A stretch of 64,000 nt of DNA from Saturnia japonica (lineage: Eukaryota > Arthropoda > Insecta > Lepidoptera > Saturniidae), in assembly GCA_033032175.1 (NCBI GenBank), contig CM065309.1:10726001-10790000 (forward strand), written 5' to 3'. Below the pieces are notes generated by a model that did not search any database, was not told where the DNA came from, and was given only the letters and a program-made list of their open reading frames with translations. This document shows, piece after piece, positions 1 through 10,415 of this stretch (the stretch's first letter is position 1; each line of letters begins with the position of its first letter). The position numbers were made by a program, and so were the translations under genes.

Positions 1-1139
1 TGTTCGCGTCTATGATGGCGAATCAGATTGGTGTGCTCTAGAAGCTGGTGTTCCCCAAGGCGGCATTCTATCTCCGTTACTTTTTTCTATTTTTATAAAC
101 TTACGCTTATTTTACAATCCCACTACCATCTCTATGCTGATGACCTGCAATTGTATCTGCATTGCGAAATAAAGAATCTTCCTTCTATAATCAATAATTT
201 AAACAAGGACCTCTCAAGTTTACTTTCCTGGTCTGAATCTTACGGGATTTATGTTAATCCAACTAAGTGTCAATCCATTATAATTAGTAGCTCAAAACAG
301 CTTGCTAAAATAGACTTTAATTCATTGACTCCTCTTCAATACAATAAATGTACCATTCCTTACTCAACTACGGTGAAAAATCTTGGTATCATCTTCGATA
401 CTAAATTATGCTGGGCAGACCAAGTCAAGGAAGTTAGTAGAAAATTTTATGCTTCTCTTCATTCTCTCATGAGTTTGAAAAACTTTCTTCCTGTTAATAC
501 TAAGATTTCCCTAGTGAATACTCTTCTTCTACCACTTCTGGATTATGCAGACGTTGCTTACTTGGACCTCTCAGAAGATCTCTTAAATAAATTTGATCGT
601 CTACTCAATAACTGTATCCGTTTCATCTTCCGTCTTCGGAAGTTTGATCATGTTTCTGAATACCGAGCCAGGTTGAAATGGCTACCTATTCGGCAACGTA
701 GGAATATAAGAATACTTTGTCTTCTTTTCTCCGTACTTAATAATCCCAAATCCCCTAAATATTTAAAAACACTATTTCAATCTCTCGCGGATACGCATAA
801 TAGACAGCTAAGGTCTTCTGATTCTTTAATTCTCAGTATACCAAGTCATCATACTAATTTCCGCGACCAATCCTTCGCCGTTACAGCAGCACGACTGTGG
901 AATTCGCTCCCTATCAATATCCAACTGGCCAACTCTCGAAATTCCTTCAAGTATTCGCTACGTAGGTTTTACTTGGAGCAATTGAATATTGGCTAGGGTT
1001 TTTCTCTTTTTTTTTACTTAACATTATGCACATCTTGCATATACCTTTTCCTTGCTCCCTTGGAAGACTGGCAGAGAATGCTTTTTAGCATTAAGTCCTC
1101 CATTTGTACTTTTTTTTTTGGTGCAATAAAGAATATAAT
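1..1139 (+). mobile_element. Jockey-superfamily LINE, 3' part (copy 1)
   Basis: This is the 3' part of a non-LTR retrotransposon cut by the window start. It holds the end of a reverse transcriptase and then a 3' UTR with AATAAA at 1125-1130. It ends near 1139 in AT-rich sequence rather than a long poly(A). Two other copies of the tail lie at 5209-5825 and 49688-49930, which fixes the 3' end. Bases beyond 1140 are shared with copy 2 but not copy 3, so copies 1 and 2 are one insertion that was duplicated with its flank. Confidence 0.85.
2..996 (+). pseudogene. LINE reverse transcriptase, C-terminal part, frameshifted
   Basis: Motif B (GVPQGGILSPLLFSIFIN) is read in the frame starting at base 2. 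The catalytic YADD box (HLYADDLQLYL) and everything downstream are in the frame of base 28. A small indel at about 100-125 therefore breaks the protein. The remainder runs through the thumb region (IYVNPTKCQSIII, VKNLGIIFDTKL) to a C-terminus ending YLEQLNIG and a stop at 994-996. The family acts by target-primed reverse transcription. This copy is 5'-incomplete in the window and cannot encode an active enzyme as read. Confidence 0.85.
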
Positions 1140-1367
1140 TAAGCGCTAATGGCTTAATAGCAAATTAATGTACTAAACAATTGTAGACATTAAAAAGATC
1201 TACTAAAAAGTCTGGCAGAGTATACGTCTATCTTTTAAGGAACACCCACAATAAGCATTTTTGTTTTTAAAATAGCCGGGAGCGGGGGAGCAAGATTCGC
1301 GCGGGCATTCTGTAGTCCACGTGAGCGAAGCCACCGGCACAGCTACTTTGAAATATCCATGGTAACC
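1140..1367. other. Flank of LINE copy 1, duplicated at 5826-6045
   Basis: There is no gene here. The sequence matches 5826-6045 almost base for base, with a few substitutions, including the CCATGG-containing stretch where the R1 element begins. Because it lies beyond the LINE 3' end, the match shows segmental duplication rather than two separate LINE insertions. Confidence 0.75.
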
Positions 1368-1732
1368 TTTTTTTTTTTTAACGTGGAGAAACCCGTCATG
1401 GGTACACACCCGCCCGGGGTGGGGGGGACGAGTGGTTATGTGAGACTCTTACTCACTAAAACTCCACGGTGTACCTCAGCCGCCTTAGTGGGGCGACATG
1501 GGCTCACGGTTGCATTCAACCATGTCGCCCCGGCGGCAGGCCCGGCTACTACTGCCGGGCCACCACAAAGGGAGACAATTCGGTACAACCCTAACTGTCT
1601 CCCACAGCCGCCGAACCTGTGCAATGGAAAGACGGGCTCTCCCCCGTCTTCCCTGGCTCGGCTAGGGCGGCGGGAGTTGGCGGATGAATCGCCTCCTCCT
1701 GCCGCCCGTTCGTCTTTGGCGGAGAGGACCGC
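1368..1732 (-). other. 3' UTR and poly(A) of the R1-clade LINE
   Basis: The GC-rich segment lies between the end of the ORF2 reading frame and the terminal T run (poly(A) on the minus strand). It contains short GC-rich inverted repeats such as the CCGGGC-bearing arms near 1530-1560. Open frames on the plus strand here are by-products of the GC content. Confidence 0.6.
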
Positions 1733-4690
1733 TCAGAGGATCATCTTCGCGTGCCCTCTCCGCAGCCTCCTTCTTCGACAGTACTTCCTCGCAGAAGGAG
1801 GCCACCGCCTCCCACAACCTCTCACTGCAGAGCATGGCGCAACCACACTCGGGAGCGAGAGGTCCCCTTCTACCACCGCGGTCAGAGCCCGGCGCTGGCC
1901 CTCCCATGCAGCACACTCAGAAAGAGTGTGTTGCGCGGTGTCATTGGCAGCACCGCACTCATGACACACGGTGGTCACCTCCCTCCTTGCGATCCGGTGC
2001 AGGTACCATTCGAAACAACCATGTCCGGACAGCACCTGCACCAGTCGAAACGTGAGGGAGCCATGCTCCCTCCTACACCACTCTCTTAGGACCGGGCGGA
2101 TGGCGTCTATGGTATATTTACCATAACGCGCGTCCGCCAGGTCCTCCCCCCATCTCCTAATTACCCCCTCCTTTAGGGCCCTCCTCATGTTGGCTACCTC
2201 TGTGGGAGCTGGAGGCTCCCTTCTTTCCCTCCTCGCCGCCATGTCCCTATACACGGCGGCGAGCACTTTCGCCTCCAACTCCCACGGCGGGGAGCCGGCG
2301 AGCACAAAGGCCTGCCCCGCGGACACCGATCTGTACCCGCGGATGGTCCTCAGCGCCACAATGCGCTGTGCTGTACGCAGCACACGTCTGTTTGCGGCGC
2401 TGAGACAATCCACCCAGATCGGTGCCCCGTAGACGGCCATGCTTTGCACGACTCCCGCAAATAAGCGGCGGCAGCTCGCGCCCTGCCCTCTCGAATTCGG
2501 GAGGAGCCGACCAAGAGCCGCCGCCGCTCCCACCAACCGCGGTTCGAGTCCCTTGAAGTGGGACTCGAACCGCCAACGTCCGTCCAGGATGAGGCCCAGA
2601 TATTGGCCTCGCCCCCTCAACTTGTATGTGGGCCCCAGGTGGCGGTCCACACCGAGGCCCGTGGAACAGTAGGGCCTCGGTTTTCTCTACCGCCACCCTG
2701 AGGCCCAACAATCCTATACGCCTGACCACGAGGGACACTCCCACCGTGGCCAGGCGCGTAACTTCTTCCCAGTTGACCCCCTGGGCCACGACTAGGGTGT
2801 CATCCGCGTCGCAGATTATACGCACCCCCGAAGGGAGCGCTATGCGGAGCACCGAGTCGTAGCCCATGTTCCACAGGAGCGACCCCAACACCGACTCCTG
2901 TGGAACGCTACACCTCACCTCTCGTCGGACGATAGTCCCTCGCCCGTCCACGTAGGCGACCACCCTACCCTGGAGGTAGTCCTCCAACAGCCGCCGCAGG
3001 TACGAGGGCACTCCGTGATATCGGAGCGCCTCTCGTATAACCCCATGCAGCAGGCTGTTGAAGGCGTTGGCGATGTCGAGCGACACCGCCAACAACCTAC
3101 CACCACCTCCGGTCACCCCCGCAGACAGGCTCTTCAGGTGGGAGAGGTCCAAACTTGAATTCCAACTCCGGAAGCCGAACTCGGTCAGACAATGTCGGCC
3201 CCAATTCCTTATAAGCTTGATCCACCGGGAAGCCACTATCCGCTCATAAATTTTCCCCACATCATCCAGCAACTTCCAGGGCGGACGCCGAGGCAATTCG
3301 TAAAGGCGGCCCTCCTTCGCCAGAGGGTTAGAGCCCCTCTCTTCCAAAGCTTCAGGAACTGTTCGACCGGAAATACAATCAAACAAGTTCCGAATGCGTC
3401 CCCTATGTGACCCAACGCCAACTATAACACCTGTCTGGAACCCCGTCCGATCAGGGGACCTACCGTTTACTGCGGAAGCCACCGTCACCAGCCCCATTCC
3501 GTAATAGTAAAGGATGGGGCATAGCTGGCTTCCTTCCGCAGCAACATCTCCTGGGGGAGGCATCGCCGGCGAAGGGATTCCTGAGGGTCGGGGAATCAAC
3601 TTCCCACGACCCTTTCTACAAAGTCCGGCTTGGGGTCCCTGAGATCGGGGGCGTCAGGCCTCGGAATTTTTTCCGGGCCAGATTGTACGGACTCCAAGGG
3701 ATCCTAATCCAAGGCTCCAGGAGTTCCCCCCATGCAACGTCTTTGGCTATTTTTATAACCGCCTGCAGGGTTTCTCCTTGCCTCCCTCTAGCCGCTATAT
3801 AGCCCACCTCCTCCCCCTGAAATAAAGTTTCCTTCCGCGACTACGGGTCAACACGGCCTCGCCGAGTTTAGGCTTTCCTGAGATCGGCAATCTTCTGTGA
3901 CCACCAGTAAACCGCCCGCTACTGCAAGCGGTTATTGTCCGCGGCATCGACGCGTTCGCAAACCTTGAGGGCCTCCCGGAATTATACAGAATGTCCACAG
4001 CTTCGGTTCTCCGAGCTGGCACCAGCCAGCTCTGAAAAATGGCCATCTTCCACTATTCCCGATTAAGGCGACCAAGCACAGTGGGAAATGTTCGCCCCGC
4101 TACGAGGGCTGGTTGAAAACTCTCCTGAGGAGGTGGAGACTAAGAATTCCATATATATGATCAGACAAGGTCTCCACCTCCTCCAGTTACTCCCACGTCG
4201 CACACGGCGTTGCGACCCGAAGTGGCGAAAACAAGTTCCACCACCGACCCCCAATAATGTCGTTCACCCCTTGCGTCGTGCCCCTGTTTGAGAGACAGCC
4301 CAACCTGGAATGCCCACTTCCGCAACGGTAGGTCCTCGGGAATACTTGGTCACCGCCCCCCATGCCTCTGACTTGAATTCAAATCCCCAAGCAGGATGAT
4401 GGAGAGCGTTCAGCCGCCGGACCGCCACCCAGACAGTCAAGAAAAGCCTCGAACTCCACTTGAATCCGGTCAGGGGACAAGTACACCCATATAATGGCGT
4501 ACCCGACCCAAGCCCGCCACGAACCCCGACCCCCTCCCTATTGAAAGAAGGGATTTCTGGGCGATAAACTGCCAAGTACCTCCAGGTTCCCGCCCACTAA
4601 TTCTGAGCCGGAACGTGGTATTAGGTCCGCGGCAACCGCTATACTAATATGCCACTCCTCCACTGACTGCACAAGGATCCTATGCAGTGG
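1733..4690 (-). pseudogene. R1-clade ORF2: endonuclease and reverse transcriptase, broken
   Basis: Minus-strand order is as follows. Endonuclease remnants at about 3600-4600 include the SDH catalytic triplet within LSDHIYGIL at 4157-4165. Reverse transcriptase at about 3599-2600 has motif A VSLDIANAFNSL, motif B CSVPQESVLGSLLWN and motif C ICDADDTLVVA, where the usual YADD tyrosine is replaced by Asp. A switch of frame near 2600-2650 leads into YLGLILDGRWRFESHF and the C-terminal half. That half ends with the CCHC motif CHECGAANDTAQHTLSEC, typical of R1/TRAS-like ORF2. Several frame changes and stops in the endonuclease part make it a pseudogene. Confidence 0.85.
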
Positions 4691-4699
4691 CGGAGTGGG

Positions 4700-5211
4700 T
4701 TAAATTCCCCTGAAGGTAGCTGCCATGAGTGTACTTTTTTTATGGTCAATAGGCAGATACCTCAGGCCCAGGGCCACCCACTCTAGGTGCAGCCATTCTC
4801 TTAAAAATACTCTTGACGGGAGGGGGCCTGCAATCCCTTCTCCCCATTTGATGCGCCGAAGGTCCCCACATCCATTTGATGCGTCCAAGGCTTCCCCCCA
4901 TCGGCGCACACTGCGCAGCGCAGCACACGGGCTCTGCAGTCCACCGCCATATGCCACCTCTTTCCCACATCTGAAGCAGAGCCCACCTATCTCCACGTAC
5001 CAAATGTCATAAAGCACGTGTGTGGGCCAAACTTATTTGTAGCCAGCATGGGTAAAACTCCATGAAATGCACCATGGTACTACTCCACACTAATAGGCGT
5101 CCGGCAGCTAAACTTAGCCGGGTGGGGGAGGGTCATATGAAGTGCATATGCACCCCTCCCATATGGGCGCATTTCGCCAGCCCTGATCTCGGCTGGCTCG
5201 CACCCACCCTT
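4700..5211 (-). pseudogene. R1-clade ORF1 (gag-like), C-terminal part
   Basis: The minus strand reads a degenerate gag end. One frame gives a GEMRPYGRGAYALHM stretch just below 5192. Lower down, the zinc-knuckle block begins with LCFRCGKEVAYGGG, and shifted frames carry further Cys-rich remnants. Order and motifs match the CCHC end of ORF1 in R1-clade elements, directly upstream of ORF2. The reading frame is interrupted by small indels. At 5192-5211 it is cut by the insert described in the findings. Confidence 0.75.
5192..5211. repeat. 20-bp direct repeat, left copy (possible target-site duplication)
   Basis: These 20 bases recur exactly at 10396-10415. Both copies lie in R1 ORF1 sequence, and the two R1 halves rejoin in frame across one copy. 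The pair therefore behaves like a target-site duplication around bases 5212-10395. Confidence 0.85.
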
Positions 5212-5825
5212 CTTCTACCACTTCTGGATTATGCAGACGTTGCTTACTTGGACCTCTCAGAAGATCTCTTAAATAAATTTGATCGTCTACTCAATAACTG
5301 TATCCGTTTCATCTTCCGTCTTCGGAAGTTTGATCATGTTTCTGAATACCGAGCCAGGTTGAAATGGCTACCTATTCGGCAACGTAGGAATATAAGAATA
5401 CTTTGTCTTCTTTTCTCCGTACTTAATAATCCCAAATCCCCTAAATATTTAAAAACACTATTTCAATCTCTCGCGGATACGCATAATAGACAGCTAAGGT
5501 CTTCTGATTCTTTAATTCTCAGTATACCAAGTCATCATACTAATTTCCGCGACCAATCCTTCGCCGTTACAGCAGCACGACTGTGGAATTCGCTCCCTAT
5601 CAATATCCAACTGGCCAACTCTCGAAATTCCTTCAAGTATTCGCTACGTAGGTTTTACTTGGAGCAATTGAATATTGGCTAGGGTTTTTCTCTTTTTTTT
5701 TACTTAACATTATGCACATCTTGCATATACCTTTTCCTTGCTCCCTTGGAAGACTGGCAGAGAATGCTTTTTAGCATTAAGTCCTCCATTTGTACTTTTT
5801 TTTTTGGTGCAATAAAGAATATAAT
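5209..5825 (+). mobile_element. Jockey-superfamily LINE tail (copy 2), 5'-truncated
   Basis: Identical or nearly so to 523-1139. It includes the C-terminal reverse transcriptase frame ending at 5680-5682, the T-rich 3' UTR and AATAAA near 5811-5816. The open frame that seems to begin at 5062 is a fusion of R1 sequence with this tail and is not a gene. Homology to copy 1 starts at c5209, overlapping the 20-bp repeat by three bases. Confidence 0.85.
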
Positions 5826-6739
5826 TAAGCGCTAATGGCTTAATAGCAAATTAATGTACTAAACAATTGTAGACATTAAAAATATCTACTAAAAAGTCTG
5901 GGAGAGTATACGTCTATCTTTTAAGGAACACCCACAATAAGCATTTTTGTCTTTAAAATAGCCGGGAGCGGAGAGCAAGATTCGCGCGGGCATTCTGTAG
6001 TCCACGTGAGCGAAGCCACGAGCACAGCTAGTTTGAAATATCCATGGCACAATATCAATCAATAACATAATGTCATAAATGTTGTCTAAAAAGTTTGAGT
6101 TTCGTGCCTTTTTGGTGAGGTAAAACTATTCAATTTGAAATATCCATGGTAACCTCACACAATATCAATCAGTAACAGAATGTCATAAGTGTTGTCTAAA
6201 AAGTTTTTGTTTCGTTCCTTTTTGGTGAGTTATTGTGTCTGTCTCTTTTTACTGTCACTTTCGCTTTTTCGTTTCACTGACTTTTAAATCACAACGATGC
6301 TAAAGAAGTTTTTACTTCAAAATAATCTTTTATCCTCAATTAAAATGATTAAACTAAAATTCCCGCTATTATGTTACCAACAAACAATCTTCTGCGCTGC
6401 GGCTGCTGTAGCGCATTTCGGAATGAATTCTTAGGATATGATCAAAATCAAAAACCAACTACGCGTTTTGAAATCAAATTAATAATAATTGACATGACAA
6501 AGTGCGCTGGATGTCAGGCGCTTTGTGAAACGAATTTTTTTCTAAAATATGTCGGAGTAAAAGGGTCATCTATGATCACAATAACACAACTTCCGCTTAA
6601 TGACATTGTTTGTAGTCAAAAATGTTTGTAACGTGTCGGCGCTCCGAAAGGCAGTCTAAAAACAAATGTTTTATATCTACCGCTACCTCCAACTTCCCGT
6701 ACCCGTTCGCGCTCGCGCTATATAAACGGAGGAATGACG
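5826..6739. other. Flanking DNA of the duplicated block, no gene
   Basis: 5826-6045 repeats 1140-1367. From 6156 to 6546 the sequence has no counterpart in the R1-bearing copy of the locus, and from 6547 it matches 11041 onward. A short open frame at 6371-6631 crosses the 6547 homology boundary and has no recognisable domain. Confidence 0.5.
6032..6229. repeat. Tandem duplication of about 90-100 bp (6032-6119 and 6134-6229)
   Basis: Both units start with the TTTGAAATATCCATGG motif, continue through a TGTTGTCTAAAAAGTTT block and end in TTTTTGGTGAG. The second unit keeps the longer TAACCTCAC form that matches the R1 insertion boundary at 1361-1367. Confidence 0.7.
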
Positions 6740-6753
6740 TGATGCCACACACT
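6740..6753. repeat. 14-bp target-site duplication, left copy, LINE A
   Basis: TGATGCCACACACT at 6740-6753 is repeated exactly at 8345-8358, directly after an A run. The pair brackets a 5'-truncated LINE. Confidence 0.8.
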
Positions 6754-6754
6754 C

Positions 6755-7009
6755 AAACGTAGAGTCTATCACGCCGTGACCACTCTCGGGGAGTGGTTTA
6801 ACGACGGGCGAATAGCCGTTAATCCCTCGAAGAGCGCCACGATGCTCTTCGACGCACATTCCTCACGGTTGCCGAGGAGTCTCAAACCTTTTGAACTCTT
6901 CGGTAATCCGATTTCCTGGGTAAAGGAGACCAAATATCTGGGCGTAACCCTAGATAGTAGGCTCTCCTTTAGATCACATGTCCGTATAGTCAGGAACAGG
7001 GCTGCCTGA
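6755..7009 (+). pseudogene. Jockey-type reverse transcriptase fragment (copy A)
   Basis: The frame reads TTLGEWFNDGRIAVNPSKSA, then a WVKETKYLGVTLDSRLSF block, the thumb-region signature of jockey-like enzymes that follows the YADD box. The frame stops after NRAA at 7007-7009. It is only a piece of the original protein, truncated on the 5' side by incomplete reverse transcription. Confidence 0.8.
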
Positions 7010-7344
7010 GTCCTGAGCCGTTTGCATCCTCTGTTATGTTCGGTAAGCAAACTCTGCAAGGCATAAACGCCGGCCGTGTAACATTTTCACCCACCTGGAC
7101 GATGGCGTCGAAAAAGCAAATATGTATTATTCATCCGTCTCTCTAAACAGAGCGTGCCAGCGCCCACGCCCGCGTAACCACCGTTCTCTCCTCAGAGGAC
7201 GGGTGGTCAACTTCGCTCCCGCACACCCCCCACGTCCACCCTCTCCAGCGGTAACCCAAGCCTAGGTTCGTTCCTTGGCGTGAAGCCGTTAGGTCAGGCA
7301 ACCGCCCGCGCGATACAAGTGACACTATACGTGCAAAACTTAGT

Positions 7345-8110
7345 TACCCATCACACAGGTACATGGGTTCTGTAAGGGACCTTTTTTTCTTTTTTTGCGC
7401 TAGTTAGATCACACAGGTACATGAGTTCTGTAAGGGACCTTTTTTTTGCGCTAGTTAGATCACACAGGTACATGAGTTCTGTAAGGGACCTTTTTTTTTG
7501 CGCTAGTTAGTTTTCGCTAGTTAGATCACACAGGTACATGAGTTCTGTAAGGGACCTTTTTTTCTTTTTTTGCGCTAGTTAGATCACACAGGTACATGAG
7601 TTCTGTAAGGGACCTTTTTTTTGCGCTAGTTAGATCACACAGGTACATGAGTTCTGTAAGGGACCTTTTTTTTTGCGCTAGTTAGATCACACAGGTACAT
7701 GAGTTCTGTAAGGGACCTTTTTTTCTTTTTTTGCGCTAGTTAGTTTTGCGCTTGTTAGATCACAAAGGTACATGAGTTCTGTAAGGAACCTTTTTTTCTT
7801 TTTTTGCGCTAGTTAAATCACACAGGTACATGAGTTCTGTAAGGGACCTTTTTTTTGCGCTAGTTAGATCACACAGGTACATGAGTTCTGTAAGGGACCT
7901 TTTTTTTTGCGCTAGTTAGATCACACAGGTACATGAGTTCTGTAAGGGACCTTTTTTTCTTTTTTTGCGCTAGTTAGTTTTGCGCTTGTTAGATCACAAA
8001 GGTACATGAGTTCTGTAAGGAACCTTTTTTTCTTTTTTTGCGCTAGTTAAATCACACAGGTACATGAGTTCTGTAAGGGACCTTTTTTTTCTTTTTTTGC
8101 GCTAGTTAGT
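7345..8110 (+). repeat. Minisatellite, 13 units of about 50-60 bp
   Basis: Each unit contains a CACACAGGTACATGAGTTCT block, then GTAAGGGACC, a variable T/CTTTT tract and GCGCTAGTTAG. I count 13 occurrences of the GGTACATG(A/G)GTTCTGTAAGG core. Variant units (CACAAAGG with AAGGAACC) recur at 7762 and 7992 in the same order, so groups of units were copied together. Confidence 0.9.
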
Positions 8111-8344
8111 GTTGAAATAATTTCAAAACACTAAATACACATACAGGAGGAAGGGAACATGTCTACGCGTATATATTAGTTAGCTCGAATCGTAGGAGTA
8201 GGTATTCAGTTAGATCGCCCGCCCGAGCCGACAACTTTCGCGGTGAGTGTCTTCTGCGCTCGCCCTCAAGTTCGGTGTAGCTGTAAAAGCCGCAGCGACT
8301 TCAGGGTCCCCAAGGTTAACTGTATAGTCGGATCTAAAAAAAAA

Positions 8345-8358
8345 TGATGCCACACACT
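8345..8358. repeat. 14-bp target-site duplication, right copy, LINE A
   Basis: Exact repeat of 6740-6753, starting directly after the LINE poly(A). Confidence 0.8.
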
Positions 8359-9143
8359 TTATTATTCAACGTCGTACAGTGCGGATGCGCTCTGAAGATT
8401 ACTGTGATCAGTTTATCATTCAAATGTGCCGTCATAGTTCATGTGTCACCCTAGTTCGTGTGTCGCCGTAGTTCTGGGACAGCCCTGGTTTGTACGCCGC
8501 CCTAGTACAAAAGACCGCGCTAAAGTCTGTATCATGGTATCCAATACTAGTCTGAAGTAAAAATTAATAACGTTACGGACGTTTTTTACTTTTTGCCGAT
8601 TAAGGTACCCCGCCGCAACGCCTCTTATGGAACTTCGTTCCAAACTGGCATGAATAATGTAGGTACTAGTACAGAACCAGAACGCATTTGCGGTGGGTTC
8701 TCGAAGGTGATTCGAATAGTCTTTTCTGACTGCAAAAGGAAATAATTGCTTCTGTGCTGATACGGCCTGATCGATGGTACTTGCTCTACGCTAGCTTGAT
8801 TGGTCTCATAGAGAGGGTTTCTCGTGGAAGATTTATAGAGTTTAGAGTTTTTTAGAGACGCGGCAAATATACTCGGGGTTGGGCTCGTTTGCTTTGTTCT
8901 CATGAGCACCTTCCATTACACATGATGACGAGGGTCTGAAGCTGGAGTCGGAAGATTGCCAATGGAACTCCATGATGGGCGTGGCAAATATACTCGGGGT
9001 TGGGCTCGTTTGCTTTGTTGTTATTAGAAGCTTCCATTATACATGATGACGAGAGTATGAAGATGGAACCGGAAGATTACCACTAGAACTTCTTGATGGC
9101 AAATACCGGATTAATTTTTCATTCTATTTTTTTTTTCGTTAGA
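8359..9143. other. Duplicated non-coding block between LINE A and hAT A
   Basis: Matches 12466-13250 closely. A minus-strand frame of 94 codons (8625-8909) stays open in both copies, but it has no domain I recognise and the copies are recent, so this is weak evidence for coding. An internal tandem duplication lies at about 8863-9104. Confidence 0.5.
8863..9104. repeat. Tandem duplication of about 120 bp
   Basis: Two units start with GGCAAATATACTCGGGGTTG and run through a TTCCATTA(C/T)ACATGATGACGAG segment. The same pair is present in the second block at about 12968-13208. Confidence 0.7.
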
Positions 9144-9151
9144 CGCTAGAC

Positions 9152-10399
9152 CAATGGTCCCCAAACTTTTTCGTCTCGTGGACCCCTTTCCAATTTCTAC
9201 TGCACTATGTGGACCACTTACCTTTTGAATATTAAATTTTTACAAAATCATCAAATTCAAACCTGTTTTTGGTAGGTGAAATTGTTCTTAATTTGACTTT
9301 GGTAGGTTATATATACTAAGTGAAAAACTTAAAAAAACATATATTAACTTTCTATATTTATTAAGGAATTCAAATCAAATGAAATTTTTTCTTACAAATA
9401 AATAATCTCAATGCGAGGGATGCACCTGATGCTTCGATATCAAATTTTCTACATTTGGTTGCAATTTAGTTAGATTTAATCTTAAATCCCCTCGCTCAGT
9501 GATTTCTAATCTATTTCTTTTTTTTTGATAGAAGATTGAAAACGACACTGAAGCCCCCTTTCGACGAGGTATGAAGAAGGAAATGCCACTAAAAACTTTC
9601 TCGCAATAGTCCATAATGCGGGATATGTAACGGGTATGTCCTTCTGAAGCCAAAATTTTTGATATCCTTTTCCGGACTCCACTTTAAGTTCTTCATTAGT
9701 GTCAATTTCGACCAGTTCTTCTTGAATTATAACATTCGATTCTTCAATTTCATCGTATGGATTGATAATCCATGGTGGTATTTTCATAGTCAAGATATCT
9801 TCAAACCTAATTTCAAAGTCTTTGTGAAGGGCATGTAAATGTTCAACATAGGATAAAACATCATCATCTTGACAGCTTGTCTGTGACAAATTTGGAAACT
9901 GGGAAAATTCTCTCCGTCCAATATTTTGCCTCATTAGTTTAATTCTGAGAAGGAAAGCTGAAATAATGGACTTGGTCCTTATCAAATTTAGACTGTCGCC
10001 TTGCAACTGCAGGTTAACCTTATTGAATTTACTAAACAAATCTGTTAAATAGGCAATGTCTGGCTTCCACTTAATTAAATCTTTCAAAATTGGATCTATA
10101 AAATCCAAAAACTCCAAAACTGTCTCAAACAGTGAAAAAATCTTGCCAAATATAAGCCTTTTGACAACCAACGAACTTCGGTGTGGAGGAGTAATCTATG
10201 AAAATTTTCATAATTTTCTTCACACAACTGCACAAATAGTCTAGAATTTAAGGCGTTGCTCCGAATTTTGATTACTGCGTTGATGACAAATTGAAGAGAT
10301 TGATGCAATCTACCACTCAGACTTTTAGCAACTAAATGATGCCGAGGGATTACGCAGTGTATAGCATACACCTCGGGCACATTTTGATTTAAATAGCTG
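9152..10399 (-). mobile_element. hAT transposon, truncated copy (A)
   Basis: The left terminus reads CAATGGTCCCCAAAC at 9152, preceded by CGCTAGAC at 9144-9151. The body matches copy B (13259-14503) up to 10399, where it breaks into R1 ORF1 sequence with a 4-base overlap (GCTG). The 5' half of the transposase, including the BED finger, is absent. Confidence 0.85.
9420..10395 (-). pseudogene. hAT transposase, C-terminal half (copy A)
   Basis: The minus-strand frames encode the central and C-terminal parts of a Buster/ZBED-like hAT transposase. Visible blocks are NQNVPEVYAIHCVIPRHHLV, LLLHTEVRWLSKG and the dimerisation segment FPSSYLVERG. There is a frame change near 10100-10140 and an extra C in the run at about 9555 that shifts the frame inside the dimerisation domain. 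It keeps an open frame across the segment where copy B has a stop, so it was not copied from the present copy B. Confidence 0.8.
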
Positions 10400-10415
10400 G
10401 CTCGCACCCACCCTT
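10396..10415. repeat. 20-bp direct repeat, right copy
   Basis: Exact match to 5192-5211. The first four bases also continue the hAT sequence of copy A, which is a microhomology at the junction. Confidence 0.85.

Larger units (their letters stand above)
1368..5211 (-). mobile_element. R1-clade LINE, 3' part (main fragment)
   Basis: This is a GC-rich minus-strand non-LTR element. Reading on the minus strand it holds the ORF1 zinc-knuckle end, an APE-type endonuclease, reverse transcriptase, a CCHC C-terminal motif, a 3' UTR and a poly(A) tail (the T run at 1368-1379). The 5' side stops at 5211 inside ORF1, and the missing ORF1 part lies at 10396-11040. Base composition is much higher in GC than the surrounding DNA. 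Its ORFs carry several frameshifts, so it is a dead copy. Confidence 0.85.
6754..8344 (+). mobile_element. Jockey-type LINE with minisatellite 3' UTR (copy A)
   Basis: A 5'-truncated non-LTR insertion. It starts inside a reverse transcriptase fragment, continues through C-terminal and UTR remnants, then a tandem array (7345-8110), then a conserved 3' terminus with CTGTAAAAGCC and AACTGTATAGTC motifs, and ends in a poly(A) run. The 14-bp target-site duplications lie exactly at both ends. Copy B is at 11247-12451, a minus-strand copy C at 26649-27170, and isolated 3' termini at 51090-51172 and 61125-61215. Confidence 0.85.

Noticed and set aside
1359..2672. Several plus-strand open frames
   Set aside because: They are shadows of the GC-rich R1 ORF2 and 3' UTR on the minus strand.
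5062..5682. Open frame of 206 codons starting in R1 sequence
   Set aside because: It is a chance fusion of R1 minus-strand sequence with the truncated LINE tail at 5209.
7345..8110. Regular repeats with spacer-like variation, possible CRISPR array
   Set aside because: The whole unit is repeated with no unique spacers, it sits in a LINE 3' UTR, and the host is an insect.
8625..8909. Minus-strand frame of 94 codons conserved in both blocks (also 12732-13016)
   Set aside because: The two blocks are recent duplicates, so conservation says little. There is no recognisable domain or proper gene context.
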